Below are positions 18,173 to 29,380 of a stretch of 49,502 bases of DNA, one piece after another. How positions within the stretch are numbered: the stretch's first letter is position 1; every line of letters starts with the position of its first letter. Below the pieces are notes generated by a model. It saw only the letters and a program-made list of their open reading frames with translations, did not search any database and had not been told where the DNA came from. Both the position numbers and the translations under genes were made by a program. The stretch comes from Gemmatimonadota bacterium (GTDB lineage: Bacteria; Gemmatimonadota; Gemmatimonadetes; Gemmatimonadales; Gemmatimonadaceae). The stretch spans positions 1 through 49,502 of the forward strand of contig JAJPIS010000094.1 of assembly GCA_021324635.1 (NCBI GenBank). Reading direction: 5' to 3'.

Positions 18173-19306
18173 CTAGCCGAGTCGTCCGGCGGCCTCGAGC
18201 ACGCGCGCCCTGGCTTCGAGCGGCGTGTCGGCCACCGCCGCCAGGTGTCCCATCTTGCGCGCCGGCCGTGCGTCGCGCTTCCCGTACAGGTGCAGCCGTG
18301 TGTCGGGCACCGCGAGCGCCGCCGCGAAGTCGGGTGGGCGGTGGTCACGCCACGCGTCGCCCAGAATGTTGGCGATCGCGGCCGGCCGGAGCAGGCCGGT
18401 ATCGCCGAGCGGGAGGTCGCAGACTGCGCGCACGAGCTGCTCGAACTGGCTCGTCACGCATCCCTCGATCGTGTGATGAAAGCTGTTGTGCGGCCGGGGC
18501 GCCAGCTCGTTCACGAGCAGCGTCTGGTCGCCCAGCACGAACATCTCGATCGCCAGCACACCGACGACCCCCATGGCCGCGGCCACGGCGCGCCCGAGCT
18601 GCGCCGCCGCCTCGCTCAGTCGCGCATCGACCGGTGCCGGAATCACCGACCATGCGAGTTGCCCACGCTCGTGGTGGTTGAGCGCGACCGGGAAGATGGC
18701 CGTCTCACCTCCCGGGCGCCGTGCGACCATCACCGACACTTCGGCCGCCAGATCGAGGGCCTGCTCGACCACGCACCGCGTTGCCCGGAGCGCGCGCCAG
18801 GCCGCTGCACACTCGTCGGGTCGATCGACGCGCACCTGACCCCGCCCGTCGTATCCGCCCGTCGATGCCTTGACGAACGAGGGCCCGAGCGCCGCCACCG
18901 CGGCCTCGCACTCCGCGACCGTGCCGGCGCTCCGATACGGTCCGACCGGGAATCCGTGGTCGCGCAGCCACGCCTTCTGGCGCTCGCGCTCCTGCACGAC
19001 CGCGAGCACCGCTGCTCCGGGGCGGACCGGCGCGTGTCGCGCCGCCGATTCCATGCTGGCGATCGCGATGCGCTCGATCTCGATCGTGACGACGGCGCAC
19101 GACTGCGCGAGCCGGGCCGCTGCCTGGGGGTCGTCGAACCGGGCCGTGATCACTTCCGTGGCGAGCGCGCCGGCCGGGCAGTCCGGGTCCGGGTCGAGCA
19201 CGTGAACGTCGTACCCCATCTCACGCGCCGCCAGCGCCGCCATCCGCCCCAGCTGTCCCCCGCCGAGGAATCCGATCGCGGCGCCCGGCAGAATCACGTC
19301 GCTCAC
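18173..19306 (-). CDS. purK: 5-(carboxyamino)imidazole ribonucleotide synthase PurK
   Basis: PurK is an ATP-grasp enzyme that carboxylates AIR with ATP and bicarbonate in purine synthesis; its product is used by PurE, encoded just upstream. Motifs are GFLGGGQLGRM (residues 12-22), SFVKASTGGYDGRGQ (glycine-rich loop), LLVNELAPRPHNSFHHTIEG (metal-binding ATP-grasp core) and HLYGKRDARPARKMGHL. The length is 377 residues. The GTG at 19306 has GGAG 6 nt upstream. A longer open frame upstream overlaps purE out of frame and is not used. Confidence 0.95.
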   Translation of the reverse strand: MSDVILPGAAIGFLGGGQLGRMAALAAREMGYDVHVLDPDPDCPAGALATEVITARFDDPQAAARLAQSCAVVTIEIERIAIASMESAARHAPVRPGAAVLAVVQERERQKAWLRDHGFPVGPYRSAGTVAECEAAVAALGPSFVKASTGGYDGRGQVRVDRPDECAAAWRALRATRCVVEQALDLAAEVSVMVARRPGGETAIFPVALNHHERGQLAWSVIPAPVDARLSEAAAQLGRAVAAAMGVVGVLAIEMFVLGDQTLLVNELAPRPHNSFHHTIEGCVTSQFEQLVRAVCDLPLGDTGLLRPAAIANILGDAWRDHRPPDFAAALAVPDTRLHLYGKRDARPARKMGHLAAVADTPLEARARVLEAAGRLG

Positions 19307-19325
19307 GCGAGGCTCCACGCGAGGC

Positions 19326-19886
19326 TCACGCAGGAGTCGGGACGGGCAGCGTCTGTCCGAGGACCTCATCCCGTCGCGCTGCGCGCCAGGCGGCGAGTCG
19401 CGCCCGCAGCGCCGGATCGTGCAGGGCGAGGATCTCGGCCGCCAGGAGCGCCGCGTTGGCCGCGCCCGGAGCGCCGATCGCCAGCGTTCCGACCGGGACC
19501 CCTTTGGGCATCTGCACGATCGACAGCAGGGCATCGAGCCCGTTGAGCTGTGTCGCGGGGACGGGGACGCCCAACACGGGCACGAGCGTCTTGGCGGCGA
19601 GCATCCCCGGGAGATGCGCCGCACCGCCGGCGCCGGCGATGATCACTTGCACACCACGCGGCTCAGCCGACTCCGCATACTCGAACAGCCAATCGGGCGT
19701 GCGGTGCGCCGACACCACACGCGCCTCGTACGCCACGCCGAGCTCCGCGAGGAGATCGCACGCCGGTCCGAGGTGCTGGTAGTCACTCCGGCTCCCCATG
19801 ACGACGCCGACACGCGGTCGGTGCCGGTCCCGAGCGCTCGCTGCCCCGACCGAGCCGCGGGCGGCCGCCCTCGCATTCGCGCTCAT
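19326..19886 (-). CDS. purE: N5-carboxyaminoimidazole ribonucleotide mutase PurE
   Basis: PurE (class I) rearranges N5-CAIR to CAIR in purine biosynthesis. Motifs are [37 protein letters not shown] and [20 protein letters not shown]. The ATG at 19886 gives 186 residues, including about 25 non-conserved N-terminal residues; GAGGG lies 5 nt before it. The stop is 19 nt before the purK start, so the pair forms an operon with the two consecutive enzymes of the pathway. Confidence 0.96.
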   Translation of the reverse strand: MSANARAAARGSVGAASARDRHRPRVGVVMGSRSDYQHLGPACDLLAELGVAYEARVVSAHRTPDWLFEYAESAEPRGVQVIIAGAGGAAHLPGMLAAKTLVPVLGVPVPATQLNGLDALLSIVQMPKGVPVGTLAIGAPGAANAALLAAEILALHDPALRARLAAWRAARRDEVLGQTLPVPTPA

Positions 19887-20060
19887 GCCGCCCTCTGCGT
19901 GGGCGCCGGGTGGAGGACAGTGGGCACGGACGAAATGAACACTCTCACGGGGGTGGCGCGCTCCTCGGAACAGAGAGTCCTGGCAGACGACCGACCGCTC
20001 ACGAAACATGCTCGATTGCGAGCGCCGCCGCAGGACCGGTCACCCGGGCTGCTCGAGCGC

Positions 20061-20519
20061 TCACGTCCGACGAAGGAGACGGGGATCGAACGCGAACGGG
20101 CGATGCCCCGCGATGGTGATGCGCCTTGCCTCCGGATGCAACGGATTGATGAGGAAGTTGTGTTCTTCGGGGATGAGCGCCGATGGCACGCGCAGCGTCG
20201 CCGCTCGCTGGGTCGCGAGCCAGGCGTCGCCGATCGGACGGCAGCCCTCGAAGGCCGGACTGCGCCACTCCGGCGGGAGCGTCGACGCGTCGAGCCGATC
20301 GGAGCGCATATCCTCCGGGACGTCGAGCTCGAACGCGCGGTGATCGTCCGGAATCAGGTCGGGATCAGTATGGAGGAGCACTTCCAGCGCCGCGAGCGAG
20401 AGCTGAGAGGCCGCGTAGACAACCGGGCGGCCAATGGTGTGCCACCGCCCGGAGGCGAAGAGTCCGCCACCGCCGTCGAGCTCTCGGTGTACCCAGCGGG
20501 CAATGCGCCACAGCCGCAC
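20061..20519 (-). CDS. RES-domain toxin (NAD+-degrading type)
   Basis: The 152-residue RES-domain protein shows the conserved pattern: N-terminal LWRI, GGLFASGRWHTIGRPVVYAA with the Arg and Tyr of the active site, Glu in LAALEVLLH, and Ser in VPSALIPEEHNFLINPLHP. Characterised RES toxins such as MbcT and those of ParT type break down or transfer ADP-ribose from NAD+, halting growth. The gene lies 30 nt downstream of the Xre-type antitoxin and starts with GTG. Pairing and motif content make toxin function likely. Confidence 0.9.
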   Translation of the reverse strand: MRLWRIARWVHRELDGGGGLFASGRWHTIGRPVVYAASQLSLAALEVLLHTDPDLIPDDHRAFELDVPEDMRSDRLDASTLPPEWRSPAFEGCRPIGDAWLATQRAATLRVPSALIPEEHNFLINPLHPEARRITIAGHRPFAFDPRLLRRT

Positions 20520-20549
20520 GGGACGAGGGTGGTAGCGCTCGCTCGGGCC

Positions 20550-20981
20550 TCAGCTGAACATCCCGTGCGCGAGTCGCAGCAGCACGTCCTCGACGACCCG
20601 CGCGCCACCACTCGTCGCCACCAGATCGATCGGCCGGGCGCCCCGAAGCGCGCGGTTCGGGCGGCGCAGCCAGACCCCGGCGTTCTCTCCGTTCTGGAAG
20701 GTCTCCGCGGCCGAGGCTATGACCCGGGCCGCACGCGCCAGGCGATCTGATTCGTCGCGTGTCAGCGGTTCGTGCCGCTGCCGCCGGTGCGCGAGCGTGC
20801 GGCGCGGGATGATCAACTCCTCCACCTCGTCCTGCGACAGCGCACCGCGGCGCACCATGGCGTCGAGCGACGCCGTCGGCAGTCCCTCATCGACCAGAAG
20901 AGCCAGGTCGAGCTCGGTCGTGACCGGCTCGGACAGCGTGTCCGGGCCCCCCAGATACGCGACGACGTCGCCGACGCCCAT
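20550..20981 (-). CDS. Xre/MbcA/ParS-type antitoxin
   Basis: The 143-residue protein matches the DUF2384 plus Xre-like antitoxin layout. An N-terminal helical DNA-binding part (about 15-75, VDEGLPTASLDAMVRRGALS and VEELIIPRRTLAHRR) is followed by a C-terminal toxin-binding part (80-140) with WLRRPNRALRGARPIDLVAT. It is first in the operon with the RES toxin, the usual order. A good Shine-Dalgarno (AGAGAGG, 7 nt before ATG) precedes it. An inverted repeat over its promoter suggests autoregulation. Confidence 0.9.
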   Translation of the reverse strand: MGVGDVVAYLGGPDTLSEPVTTELDLALLVDEGLPTASLDAMVRRGALSQDEVEELIIPRRTLAHRRQRHEPLTRDESDRLARAARVIASAAETFQNGENAGVWLRRPNRALRGARPIDLVATSGGARVVEDVLLRLAHGMFS

Positions 20982-20999
20982 GGCTCAGCCTCTCTGCGC

Positions 21000-21046
21000 G
21001 GGGTGCAAGATTGCCACAATCTAGGGGCAAATTGCACCCCGTGCAA
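21000..21046 (-). promoter_or_regulatory. RES/Xre operon promoter with overlapping inverted repeats
   Basis: On the minus strand a -35 TTGCAC (21041-21046), a 17-nt spacer and a -10 TAGATT (21018-21023) are seen. GGGGTGCAA (21000-21008) and TTGCACCCC (21032-21040) form an outer inverted repeat. AGATTG-CCA-CAATCT (21008-21022) forms an inner one over the -10. This is the expected position for operator sites of the antitoxin. Confidence 0.7.
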
Positions 21047-21073
21047 GAGAGCGGGTTCGGCCGGGACGACAAA

Positions 21074-21100
21074 GGGTCCCCGGCTACCCGCCGGGGACCC
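21074..21100 (-). terminator. Intrinsic terminator after tRNA-Asn
   Basis: Arms GGGTCCCCGG and CCGGGGACCC (10 bp, perfect) with a 7-nt loop; on the minus strand the stem is followed by TTTGTC. It lies 37 nt after the tRNA. Confidence 0.8.
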
Positions 21101-21137
21101 CATGAGCGTCAGCGCCAAAGTGCCGACCGTCGCAACG

Positions 21138-21210
21138 CTCCCGAGGAGGGACTCGAACCCCCGACCCGGCGGTTAACAGCCGCCTGCTCTACCAACTGAG
21201 CTACTCGGGA
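21138..21210 (-). tRNA. tRNA-Asn (anticodon GTT)
   Basis: The 73-nt minus-strand sequence folds as a cloverleaf. The acceptor stem is TCCCGAG/CTCGGGA with discriminator G, the D arm AGCTCAGTTGGTAGAGC, the anticodon arm GCGGCTGTTAACCGC with GTT, and the T arm GGGGGTTCGAGTCCC. The CCA is not encoded. The promoter lies immediately upstream, within the end of uvrA. Confidence 0.97.
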
Positions 21211-21223
21211 AGAACCTCGAAAG

Positions 21224-24145
<2,922 letters not shown>

Positions 24146-24151
24146 CCCTCA

Positions 24152-24157
24152 AACGTA
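24152..24157 (-). promoter_or_regulatory. Putative -10 element of uvrA, leaderless arrangement
   Basis: On the minus strand TACGTT ends 6 nt before the GTG of uvrA. The intervening TGAGGG looks like a Shine-Dalgarno but abuts the start codon, too close to act. The -35 is weak. Confidence 0.4.
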
Positions 24158-24188
24158 ACGCCGCCGGTCCCGAAGAAACACCGGCATC

Positions 24189-24449
24189 TCAGAGGCGCCG
24201 GACCAGTCTCCCCGCCAGGAGGATGAGGGCGGCTCCGAGGGTCGCGAGCGCCAACGAGCGCGGCTCGAAGCGCTCCGCGGACACGGCGCCCCACCCCAAG
24301 CTCGCGCCGATCAGCCCTCCCAGCAGCGCGCCGACGATGCCCAGCAACACCGTCACGATACATCCCGAGGGATCCCGCCCGGGGACGAGAAACTTCGCCA
24401 GTGCCCCTGCGAGCAGGCCGAGCACGATCCAATGAAGCCACAGTGGCAC
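24189..24449 (-). CDS. GlsB/YeaQ/YmgE-family small membrane protein
   Basis: The 86-residue protein has three hydrophobic helices and the family pattern LGLLAGALAKFLVPGRDPSG, then TVLLGIVGALLGGLIGASLGW. These proteins (Pfam transglycosylase-associated) are stress-linked inner-membrane proteins of unknown mechanism. The GTG at 24449 fits the family N-terminus; a GTG at 24470 would add seven residues. It is followed after 43 nt by uvrA on the same strand. Confidence 0.83.
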   Translation of the reverse strand: MPLWLHWIVLGLLAGALAKFLVPGRDPSGCIVTVLLGIVGALLGGLIGASLGWGAVSAERFEPRSLALATLGAALILLAGRLVRRL

Positions 24450-24570
24450 GGCGCATCTTGCCCCAATCACGGGGACCCGTCAAGCGCATCGGCCCGATGC
24501 ACCCGCGACGCCTCGCGCACTGCCGCGCGCGCCGCGCGGTGGAGACACGGGGGACGGAGCGTCGCACAGA

Positions 24571-24586
24571 ACGCCGCACGCGGCGT
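24571..24586. repeat. Short inverted repeat upstream of the ABC transporter promoter
   Basis: ACGCCGC-AC-GCGGCGT is a perfect 7-bp palindrome about 50 bp upstream of the -35, followed by spaced CCGGGCG motifs up to 24620. Possible regulator site or simple GC-rich hairpin. Confidence 0.3.
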
Positions 24587-24635
24587 CACCGGGCGTCACA
24601 CCGGGCGCCGCATCCGGCGTGGCGTGCGCGGGCGA

Positions 24636-24665
24636 TTGACCCTGAACGCCGGCGGCCGTTAGGCT
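24636..24665 (+). promoter_or_regulatory. Promoter of the ABC transporter gene
   Basis: A -35 TTGACC (24636-24641), an 18-nt spacer and a -10 TAGGCT (24660-24665) are seen. The ATG at 24675 lies 9 nt after the -10, so the mRNA should have little or no leader. Confidence 0.75.
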
Positions 24666-24674
24666 TCGCGAGAC

Positions 24675-26663
24675 ATGGCGACGGACGCGGGCGGGCCGGG
24701 CGGCATCCATGCCGAAGATGCACTCGGGAAGGCATACGACGCCCGCCTGGTGCGCCGCCTCGGCCGATATGCGCGACCCTATGCCGCGCTGGTCCTGAGC
24801 GCGCTCGGCCTCATCCTGATCGACACCGTGCTCCAGCTCGTGGGCCCGGTGCTCACCAAGCGCGTCATCGATATCGCCGTCCCGGCCCGCGACGGTCGAC
24901 TCATCGTCCGCTACGCGGCGCTGTTCGCCACCGTCCTCGTGGCGCAGTTCGGGACCGAATATGGCCAGACGCTCCTCACGAGCCTCCTCGGCCAGCGTGT
25001 CATGCGCGATCTGCGACTCGAGCTCTTCGCGCATCTCCAGCGACTCCCGGTCGCCTTCTTCGACCGCAACCCCGTCGGCCGCCTCATCACGCGGGTGACC
25101 TCGGACATCGAGGCCCTGAACGAGCTGTTCACCTCCGGCGTGGTCGCGGGGCTGGGGGATCTGGCCATCCTCTTCGCCGTCGCCGTGCTGATGATCGTCA
25201 CCGACTGGCGGCTCGCGATCGCGGGGTTCCTCGTGATCCCGTTCGTGTACCTGACGTCGCACCTGTTCCGGGCCAAGGTCCGACCCGCGTATCGGGACAT
25301 CCGGGGCCGCCTGGCGCGCATCAACGCCTTCCTTCAGGAACGATTGACGGGGATGCGCATCGTGCAGTTGTTCGGCCGCGAGCGCGACGAGATGGCGCGG
25401 TTCGAGCGGCTGAACTACGGCCACCTGGACGCCAACCTGAAGTCGATTACCTACTACGCCCTGTATTTTCCGGCGATCGAGTTTCTCACCTCGGTCGCCC
25501 TGGCCAGCCTGATCGTCGCCGGCGCCGGCCGCGTGCGCGCCGGCACGCTCACGATCGGCACCGTGACGCTGTTCCTGCTGCTCGTCCGGCGCTTCTTCCA
25601 ACCGCTCCAGGACCTCTCGGACAAGTACAACACGCTCCAGCAGGCGATGGCGGCGTCGGAGCGCGTGTTCAAGCTTCTCGACGAGCCGGTCGGTCCCGCG
25701 GCGCCCCCGCTCGCCCTGCCTGGCTCGACTCCCACGCCCCATGCGGCCGCCACCGCTGCCCCGGCTGCCCCGGCTGCCCCGGCTGCCCCGGCTGCCGCTC
25801 TCGTTTCTGCCGCCGACGGGGATGGGTCGCGGAGAGTCCGCGGCGTGACGATCGCGTTCGAGGATGTCTGGTTCGCGTACGATCTCGCGCACATGGCGGC
25901 CGATGGTCGACCCCCGGCCAAGCCCGAGTGGGTGCTCAAGGGCGTGAGCTTCCGCGCGTCGCCCGGTGAGACGGTGGCCCTGGTCGGCCACACCGGGGCG
26001 GGGAAGACCACCGTCGTCAGCCTGCTCATGCGCTTCTACGACCCGCAGCGCGGCCGCATCACGCTCGACGGCGTCGACATCCGAGAGATGCCGGTCGCCG
26101 ATCTCCGGGCGCGGATCGGGTACGTGCAACAGGACATCTTCCTCTTCGCCGGGGACGTGGCGAGCAACATCCGCCTGTCGAGCGCATCGAGCGATGCCGA
26201 TGTCCAGCGTGCCGCCGCGAGCGTCGGTGCCGACCGGATCATCCGGCGGTTGCCGGGCGGCTACCGCTACGAGCTCGGCGAGCGCGGCGCCTCGATCAGT
26301 GTCGGTGAGCGGCAGTTGTTGTCGTTCGCTCGCGCCATCGCCGCCGACCCGGCGCTCCTCATCCTGGACGAAGCCACGAGCGCCGTCGACAGCGAGATCG
26401 AGGCCGAAATCCAGGCCGCGCTCGCGGTGCTGATGCAGGGGCGGACGACGATTGCCGTGGCCCACCGATTGAGCACGATCGTCGACGCGGACGAGATCCT
26501 CGTCATGCAACACGGTGAGATCCGCGAGCGGGGGACACACCGCGAGCTGCTCGCGCGGGCGGGATTGTACGAGCGGCTGTATCGCCTTCAGGTCGGTGAG
26601 GCACCGCGGCAGCCGGGTGAGATGGACGCGTCGGAACAGAGCGCATCCGCAGCCACCGTCTAG
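24675..26663 (+). CDS. ABC transporter, fused permease and ATPase (MsbA/MdlB-like exporter)
   Basis: The 662-residue half-transporter has a six-helix membrane domain (about 35-330; coupling region LPVAFFDRNPVGRLITRVTSD) and an ABC ATPase (395-640). ATPase motifs are Walker A GHTGAGKTT, Q-loop YVQQDIFLF, signature ISVGERQLLSFARAI in place of LSGGQ, Walker B LLILDEATSAVDS and H-loop AHRLS. It would act as a homo- or heterodimer exporting lipids or drugs; the substrate is unknown. The linker between domains (340-380) holds an Ala-Pro repeat not expected in this family. It is transcribed alone from a recognisable promoter. Confidence 0.93.
   Translation: MATDAGGPGGIHAEDALGKAYDARLVRRLGRYARPYAALVLSALGLILIDTVLQLVGPVLTKRVIDIAVPARDGRLIVRYAALFATVLVAQFGTEYGQTLLTSLLGQRVMRDLRLELFAHLQRLPVAFFDRNPVGRLITRVTSDIEALNELFTSGVVAGLGDLAILFAVAVLMIVTDWRLAIAGFLVIPFVYLTSHLFRAKVRPAYRDIRGRLARINAFLQERLTGMRIVQLFGRERDEMARFERLNYGHLDANLKSITYYALYFPAIEFLTSVALASLIVAGAGRVRAGTLTIGTVTLFLLLVRRFFQPLQDLSDKYNTLQQAMAASERVFKLLDEPVGPAAPPLALPGSTPTPHAAATAAPAAPAAPAAPAAALVSAADGDGSRRVRGVTIAFEDVWFAYDLAHMAADGRPPAKPEWVLKGVSFRASPGETVALVGHTGAGKTTVVSLLMRFYDPQRGRITLDGVDIREMPVADLRARIGYVQQDIFLFAGDVASNIRLSSASSDADVQRAAASVGADRIIRRLPGGYRYELGERGASISVGERQLLSFARAIAADPALLILDEATSAVDSEIEAEIQAALAVLMQGRTTIAVAHRLSTIVDADEILVMQHGEIRERGTHRELLARAGLYERLYRLQVGEAPRQPGEMDASEQSASAATV
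25761..25796 (+). repeat. 9-bp tandem repeat, four copies, inside the ABC transporter gene
   Basis: CCGGCTGCC is repeated four times without change, coding for an alternating Pro-Ala-Ala run in the linker between the membrane and ATPase domains. Copy-number changes would keep the frame. Confidence 0.9.
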
Positions 26664-26703
26664 CGGCCGCGCGCGATCGCGCCGCGCGCAGCCGTCACGT
26701 TCC

Positions 26704-26732
26704 TTGCCAGCCCCAGCGGCCACCCGTAGCTT
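26704..26732 (+). promoter_or_regulatory. Promoter of the FHA-PP2C operon
   Basis: A -35 TTGCCA (26704-26709), an exact 17-nt spacer and a -10 TAGCTT (26727-26732). The ATG at 26761 would be about 21 nt downstream of the start site. Confidence 0.7.
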
Positions 26733-26760
26733 TGCCGTTTTCCGGCCGCTTCCGAGCGCA

Positions 26761-28206
26761 ATGCCGTACCTCCAGATCAACGACAAGCAGGTTCAGCTCC
26801 GCCCCGGCGAGACTCGCATCGGGGTCGGATCGCAGGTGGAGGTTCGGCTCCCGCCGACGGCAACCGCCGACGCCAGCGGGGCGCTCGCCGTCGTCGACCT
26901 CGGCCGCGACAGCGTCGCCATCCGGCGGGCCGGCCCGGACGCCGTCGTGCGCGTCAACGGGGTGCAGCTCGGCGCCGAGCCGACGCCGCTCCTCCACGGC
27001 GACAAGATCGAGATCGCCGGCGCCGAACTGTACTACGGGGACGACCGGCGGGGCGGCAGCACGCAATTCATCCCCATGGCCAATGTCGCCGACCTGCCTC
27101 GGCTCCGCTCGCCGCTGCCCGGCCGCGCAACGGCCGCGACCGGCGGGAGGATCATCTCACTGGTCGATGGTCGTGAGTATTCGGTCGGTCTCGCCGGCCT
27201 CGTCCTCGGCCGCGATGCGTCGTGTGACGTGGTGATTCCCTCGGCCGAGGTGTCCCGCCGGCACGCCGAGATCGTCGCCGGCGACAGCGGGTACGTCGTG
27301 ACCGACACGAGCACGAACGGTCTGTTCGTCAATGGCGAGCGCATCGAGGGCGCCCAGGTGCTCGGGCGTGGCGACATCCTGCGGATCGGCACCGAGGAAT
27401 TCCGGTTCTACGCCGACGCCGCGCCCGCCGCGGCGGACGTCGTGGCCAAGGCTGGGCCGGGCGCCCGCGCCGATGCCGGGGCGGCGACCCGGCCCGGCCC
27501 GAGTGGCGGCGTATCCGCGGCCCCGCCGGCTGCCAGCGGCGGGCTTCCCGCCGCGGCTCCCGCAGCGCCGGCCGCTCTGCCGGCCGCCGCCGCCCCCGCC
27601 CCCGATGCCTCGCCCGCGGCCGGCCCCGAGAGCGGCCGCCACTGGTCGCGGGAGGCGATCGCGATGCTCGAGATGGTCGGAAGCGGCGTGCTGCGCGGGC
27701 GGCGCTTCCCCGTATCGGCGGTGCTCGCCCACGTCGGCCGCGGCGAGCACAATGACGTGGTGATCCCGGACGAAAGCATCTCCGACTCCCACGCCAAGCT
27801 CCAACGCCGCGATGGCGTCTGGTATGTGACGGACCTGGGGTCCACCAACGGCACATACGTTGCCGGTCGGCGCATCGCATCGGAGGAACGGCTGGACGAA
27901 CCGGCGGATCTCCGCCTCGGCGGGGTCAAGCTGTCGTTCACGGCGCTCACTCCCGAGCCGATGACGAGCCCCCGTGGCGCCACCCGGCAGTTCTCGGCGG
28001 GTATCGGCCCGGCGCCCGTCCGGCGTGCCGCCCCCGTCGGGAGCCCAGGCGGCGGTGCCGTCCCGCCGCGCGCCCCTGCCCCCTCGCGAGAGCGGCTCGA
28101 GGGCGAACGGCCGGCCAGCACGACCGGCCGGGGCGCCCCCTGGTTCTGGTGGGTGGTCGGTGCGGCGGCGGTGGCTGGCGCGGTCTACCTCATCAAGGGT
28201 CGGTAG
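26761..28206 (+). CDS. Triple-FHA-domain protein with C-terminal membrane anchor
   Basis: FHA domains bind phosphothreonine. The 481-residue protein has a degenerate first FHA-like unit (1-95), lacking the GR/SxxH/NG set apart from VNGVQL. A complete FHA follows at 130-216 (LVLGRDASCDVVI, VSRRHAEI, STNGLFVNG). After an Ala/Pro linker comes a third FHA at 298-395 (HVGRGEHNDVVI, ISDSHAKL, GSTNGTYV), with Asp for the usual Arg next to His. A single helix at 461-478 (WFWWVVGAAAVAGAVYLI) ends in KGR, a tail anchor. The adjacent PP2C phosphatase overlaps by 1 nt, indicating a Ser/Thr phosphosignalling pair; no cognate kinase is in the window. Confidence 0.9.
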   Translation: MPYLQINDKQVQLRPGETRIGVGSQVEVRLPPTATADASGALAVVDLGRDSVAIRRAGPDAVVRVNGVQLGAEPTPLLHGDKIEIAGAELYYGDDRRGGSTQFIPMANVADLPRLRSPLPGRATAATGGRIISLVDGREYSVGLAGLVLGRDASCDVVIPSAEVSRRHAEIVAGDSGYVVTDTSTNGLFVNGERIEGAQVLGRGDILRIGTEEFRFYADAAPAAADVVAKAGPGARADAGAATRPGPSGGVSAAPPAASGGLPAAAPAAPAALPAAAAPAPDASPAAGPESGRHWSREAIAMLEMVGSGVLRGRRFPVSAVLAHVGRGEHNDVVIPDESISDSHAKLQRRDGVWYVTDLGSTNGTYVAGRRIASEERLDEPADLRLGGVKLSFTALTPEPMTSPRGATRQFSAGIGPAPVRRAAPVGSPGGGAVPPRAPAPSRERLEGERPASTTGRGAPWFWWVVGAAAVAGAVYLIKGR

Positions 28207-29009
28207 TGCACCTGACTTACGCGTCCCGGAGCGACGTCGGGATGATCCGGTCCGGCAACGAGGACAGCGTCTTCGCGGACGCGAACCCCGAGCGCGGCGT
28301 GTTCATGGTCGCGGACGGGATGGGTGGACACGCGGCCGGCGAGATCGCAAGCGAGATGGCGGTGGAGATCGTCGTTCGCGAGCTCGCGAGCGTCCGGGAG
28401 ATCGGGTCCGACTCCGGGGACGCATGCCTCCGCGAGGCGCTGCGCCGCGCGAACCGCGCCATCTTCGAGCGGACGCTCGCCGAGTCGGATAAGCAGGGCA
28501 TGGGAACGACGGCATCCGTGCTCCTGCTCAGCGGATCGCAATACCTGATCGGTCAGGTGGGCGACTCGCGGGTTTACCGCGTGCGCGGCGGCGTGCTTCA
28601 GCAGCTCACCAAGGATCACTCCTACGTGCAGGAGCAGGTCGACGCCGGCTACATCACGCCCGAGCAGGCCCGATACCACCCGTACAGCAACGTGATCACC
28701 CGATGCGTGGGGGCGAGTCGGGATGTCGAGCCCGACACGTACGCGGGGGACGTGCAGCCGGGCGACGTCTTCCTGGTCGCGAGCGACGGATTGACGGGCA
28801 TGGTCGACGACCAGCGCCTCCAACAGCTGCTCTCGTCCCGCGCCTCCCCCGGCCGCCTCGTCGACGCCCTCATCAACGAGGCCAACGGCCGCGGAGGCCT
28901 CGACAACATCACGGCCGTCGTGGTGCAGGTGCTCAGGACCGACGACACGACACCGACCGCCGAGCGCCCCGCGTTCGGGGCGGCCACGCCGCCGCCGGGG
29001 CGCCGATGA
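28206..29009 (+). CDS. PP2C-family serine/threonine protein phosphatase
   Basis: The 267-residue enzyme has the bacterial PP2C (Stp/PrpC-type) motifs: RSGNEDSVFAD, VADGMGGHAAGE with metal ligands, GDSRVYRV, LVASDGLTGMVDD and DNITAVVV. It removes phosphate from Ser/Thr residues, probably from targets read by the FHA protein. Its GTG start shares one base with the upstream TAG, and AAGGG lies 6 nt before it, so translation is coupled. The last 25 residues are Pro/Thr-rich and non-conserved. Confidence 0.94.
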   Translation: MHLTYASRSDVGMIRSGNEDSVFADANPERGVFMVADGMGGHAAGEIASEMAVEIVVRELASVREIGSDSGDACLREALRRANRAIFERTLAESDKQGMGTTASVLLLSGSQYLIGQVGDSRVYRVRGGVLQQLTKDHSYVQEQVDAGYITPEQARYHPYSNVITRCVGASRDVEPDTYAGDVQPGDVFLVASDGLTGMVDDQRLQQLLSSRASPGRLVDALINEANGRGGLDNITAVVVQVLRTDDTTPTAERPAFGAATPPPGRR

Positions 29010-29064
29010 GCGCGTGGCGGGGGCGGGGGCGGGACGTCGGGCCGCCGGCGGCGCTCCGCCCGGC

Positions 29065-29268
29065 GTGACCTCGACTGTGGCCGAGTCCGCCGCGGAGACG
29101 GTTGGCGCGCTCGCCGAGCTCTATCTCGGCAACATCCTCTACGCGCTCGAGCGCACAGCCGTCGCCCTGGAGCAGGACGGCCGGGGCGAGGACGCGGCGT
29201 TCTACCGGGGGATCGCCCGCCACTTGGCCGAGGCCCGGGGCCGCGCGCTCCGGGCCAGCCCGCCGTAG
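29065..29268 (+). CDS. Small helical protein of unknown function (67 aa)
   Basis: A short frame 55 nt after the phosphatase encodes a helical protein (ETVGALAELYLGNILYALER, then EDAAFYRGIARHLAEARGRA) with coding-like composition. A GTG at 29014 would add 17 low-complexity residues. No family is recognised. It may be the last gene of the FHA-PP2C operon. Confidence 0.5.
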   Translation: MTSTVAESAAETVGALAELYLGNILYALERTAVALEQDGRGEDAAFYRGIARHLAEARGRALRASPP

Positions 29269-29380
29269 AGACGGCGAGCCCTCTCGTCCCGCCCGCCGTC
29301 GGCCGGTGATGCCGCGCCGGTCGCGGACGCCGACGGTCCCGCGCGGTCGCGATCGTCGCGCGCGGGCCGGGTCCGGCTCG

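Noticed and set aside
29338-29372. GC-rich hairpin between the 67-aa ORF and the response regulator as a terminator
   Set aside because: Self-complementary CG runs occur there, but arms are imperfect and no T-tract follows on either strand.
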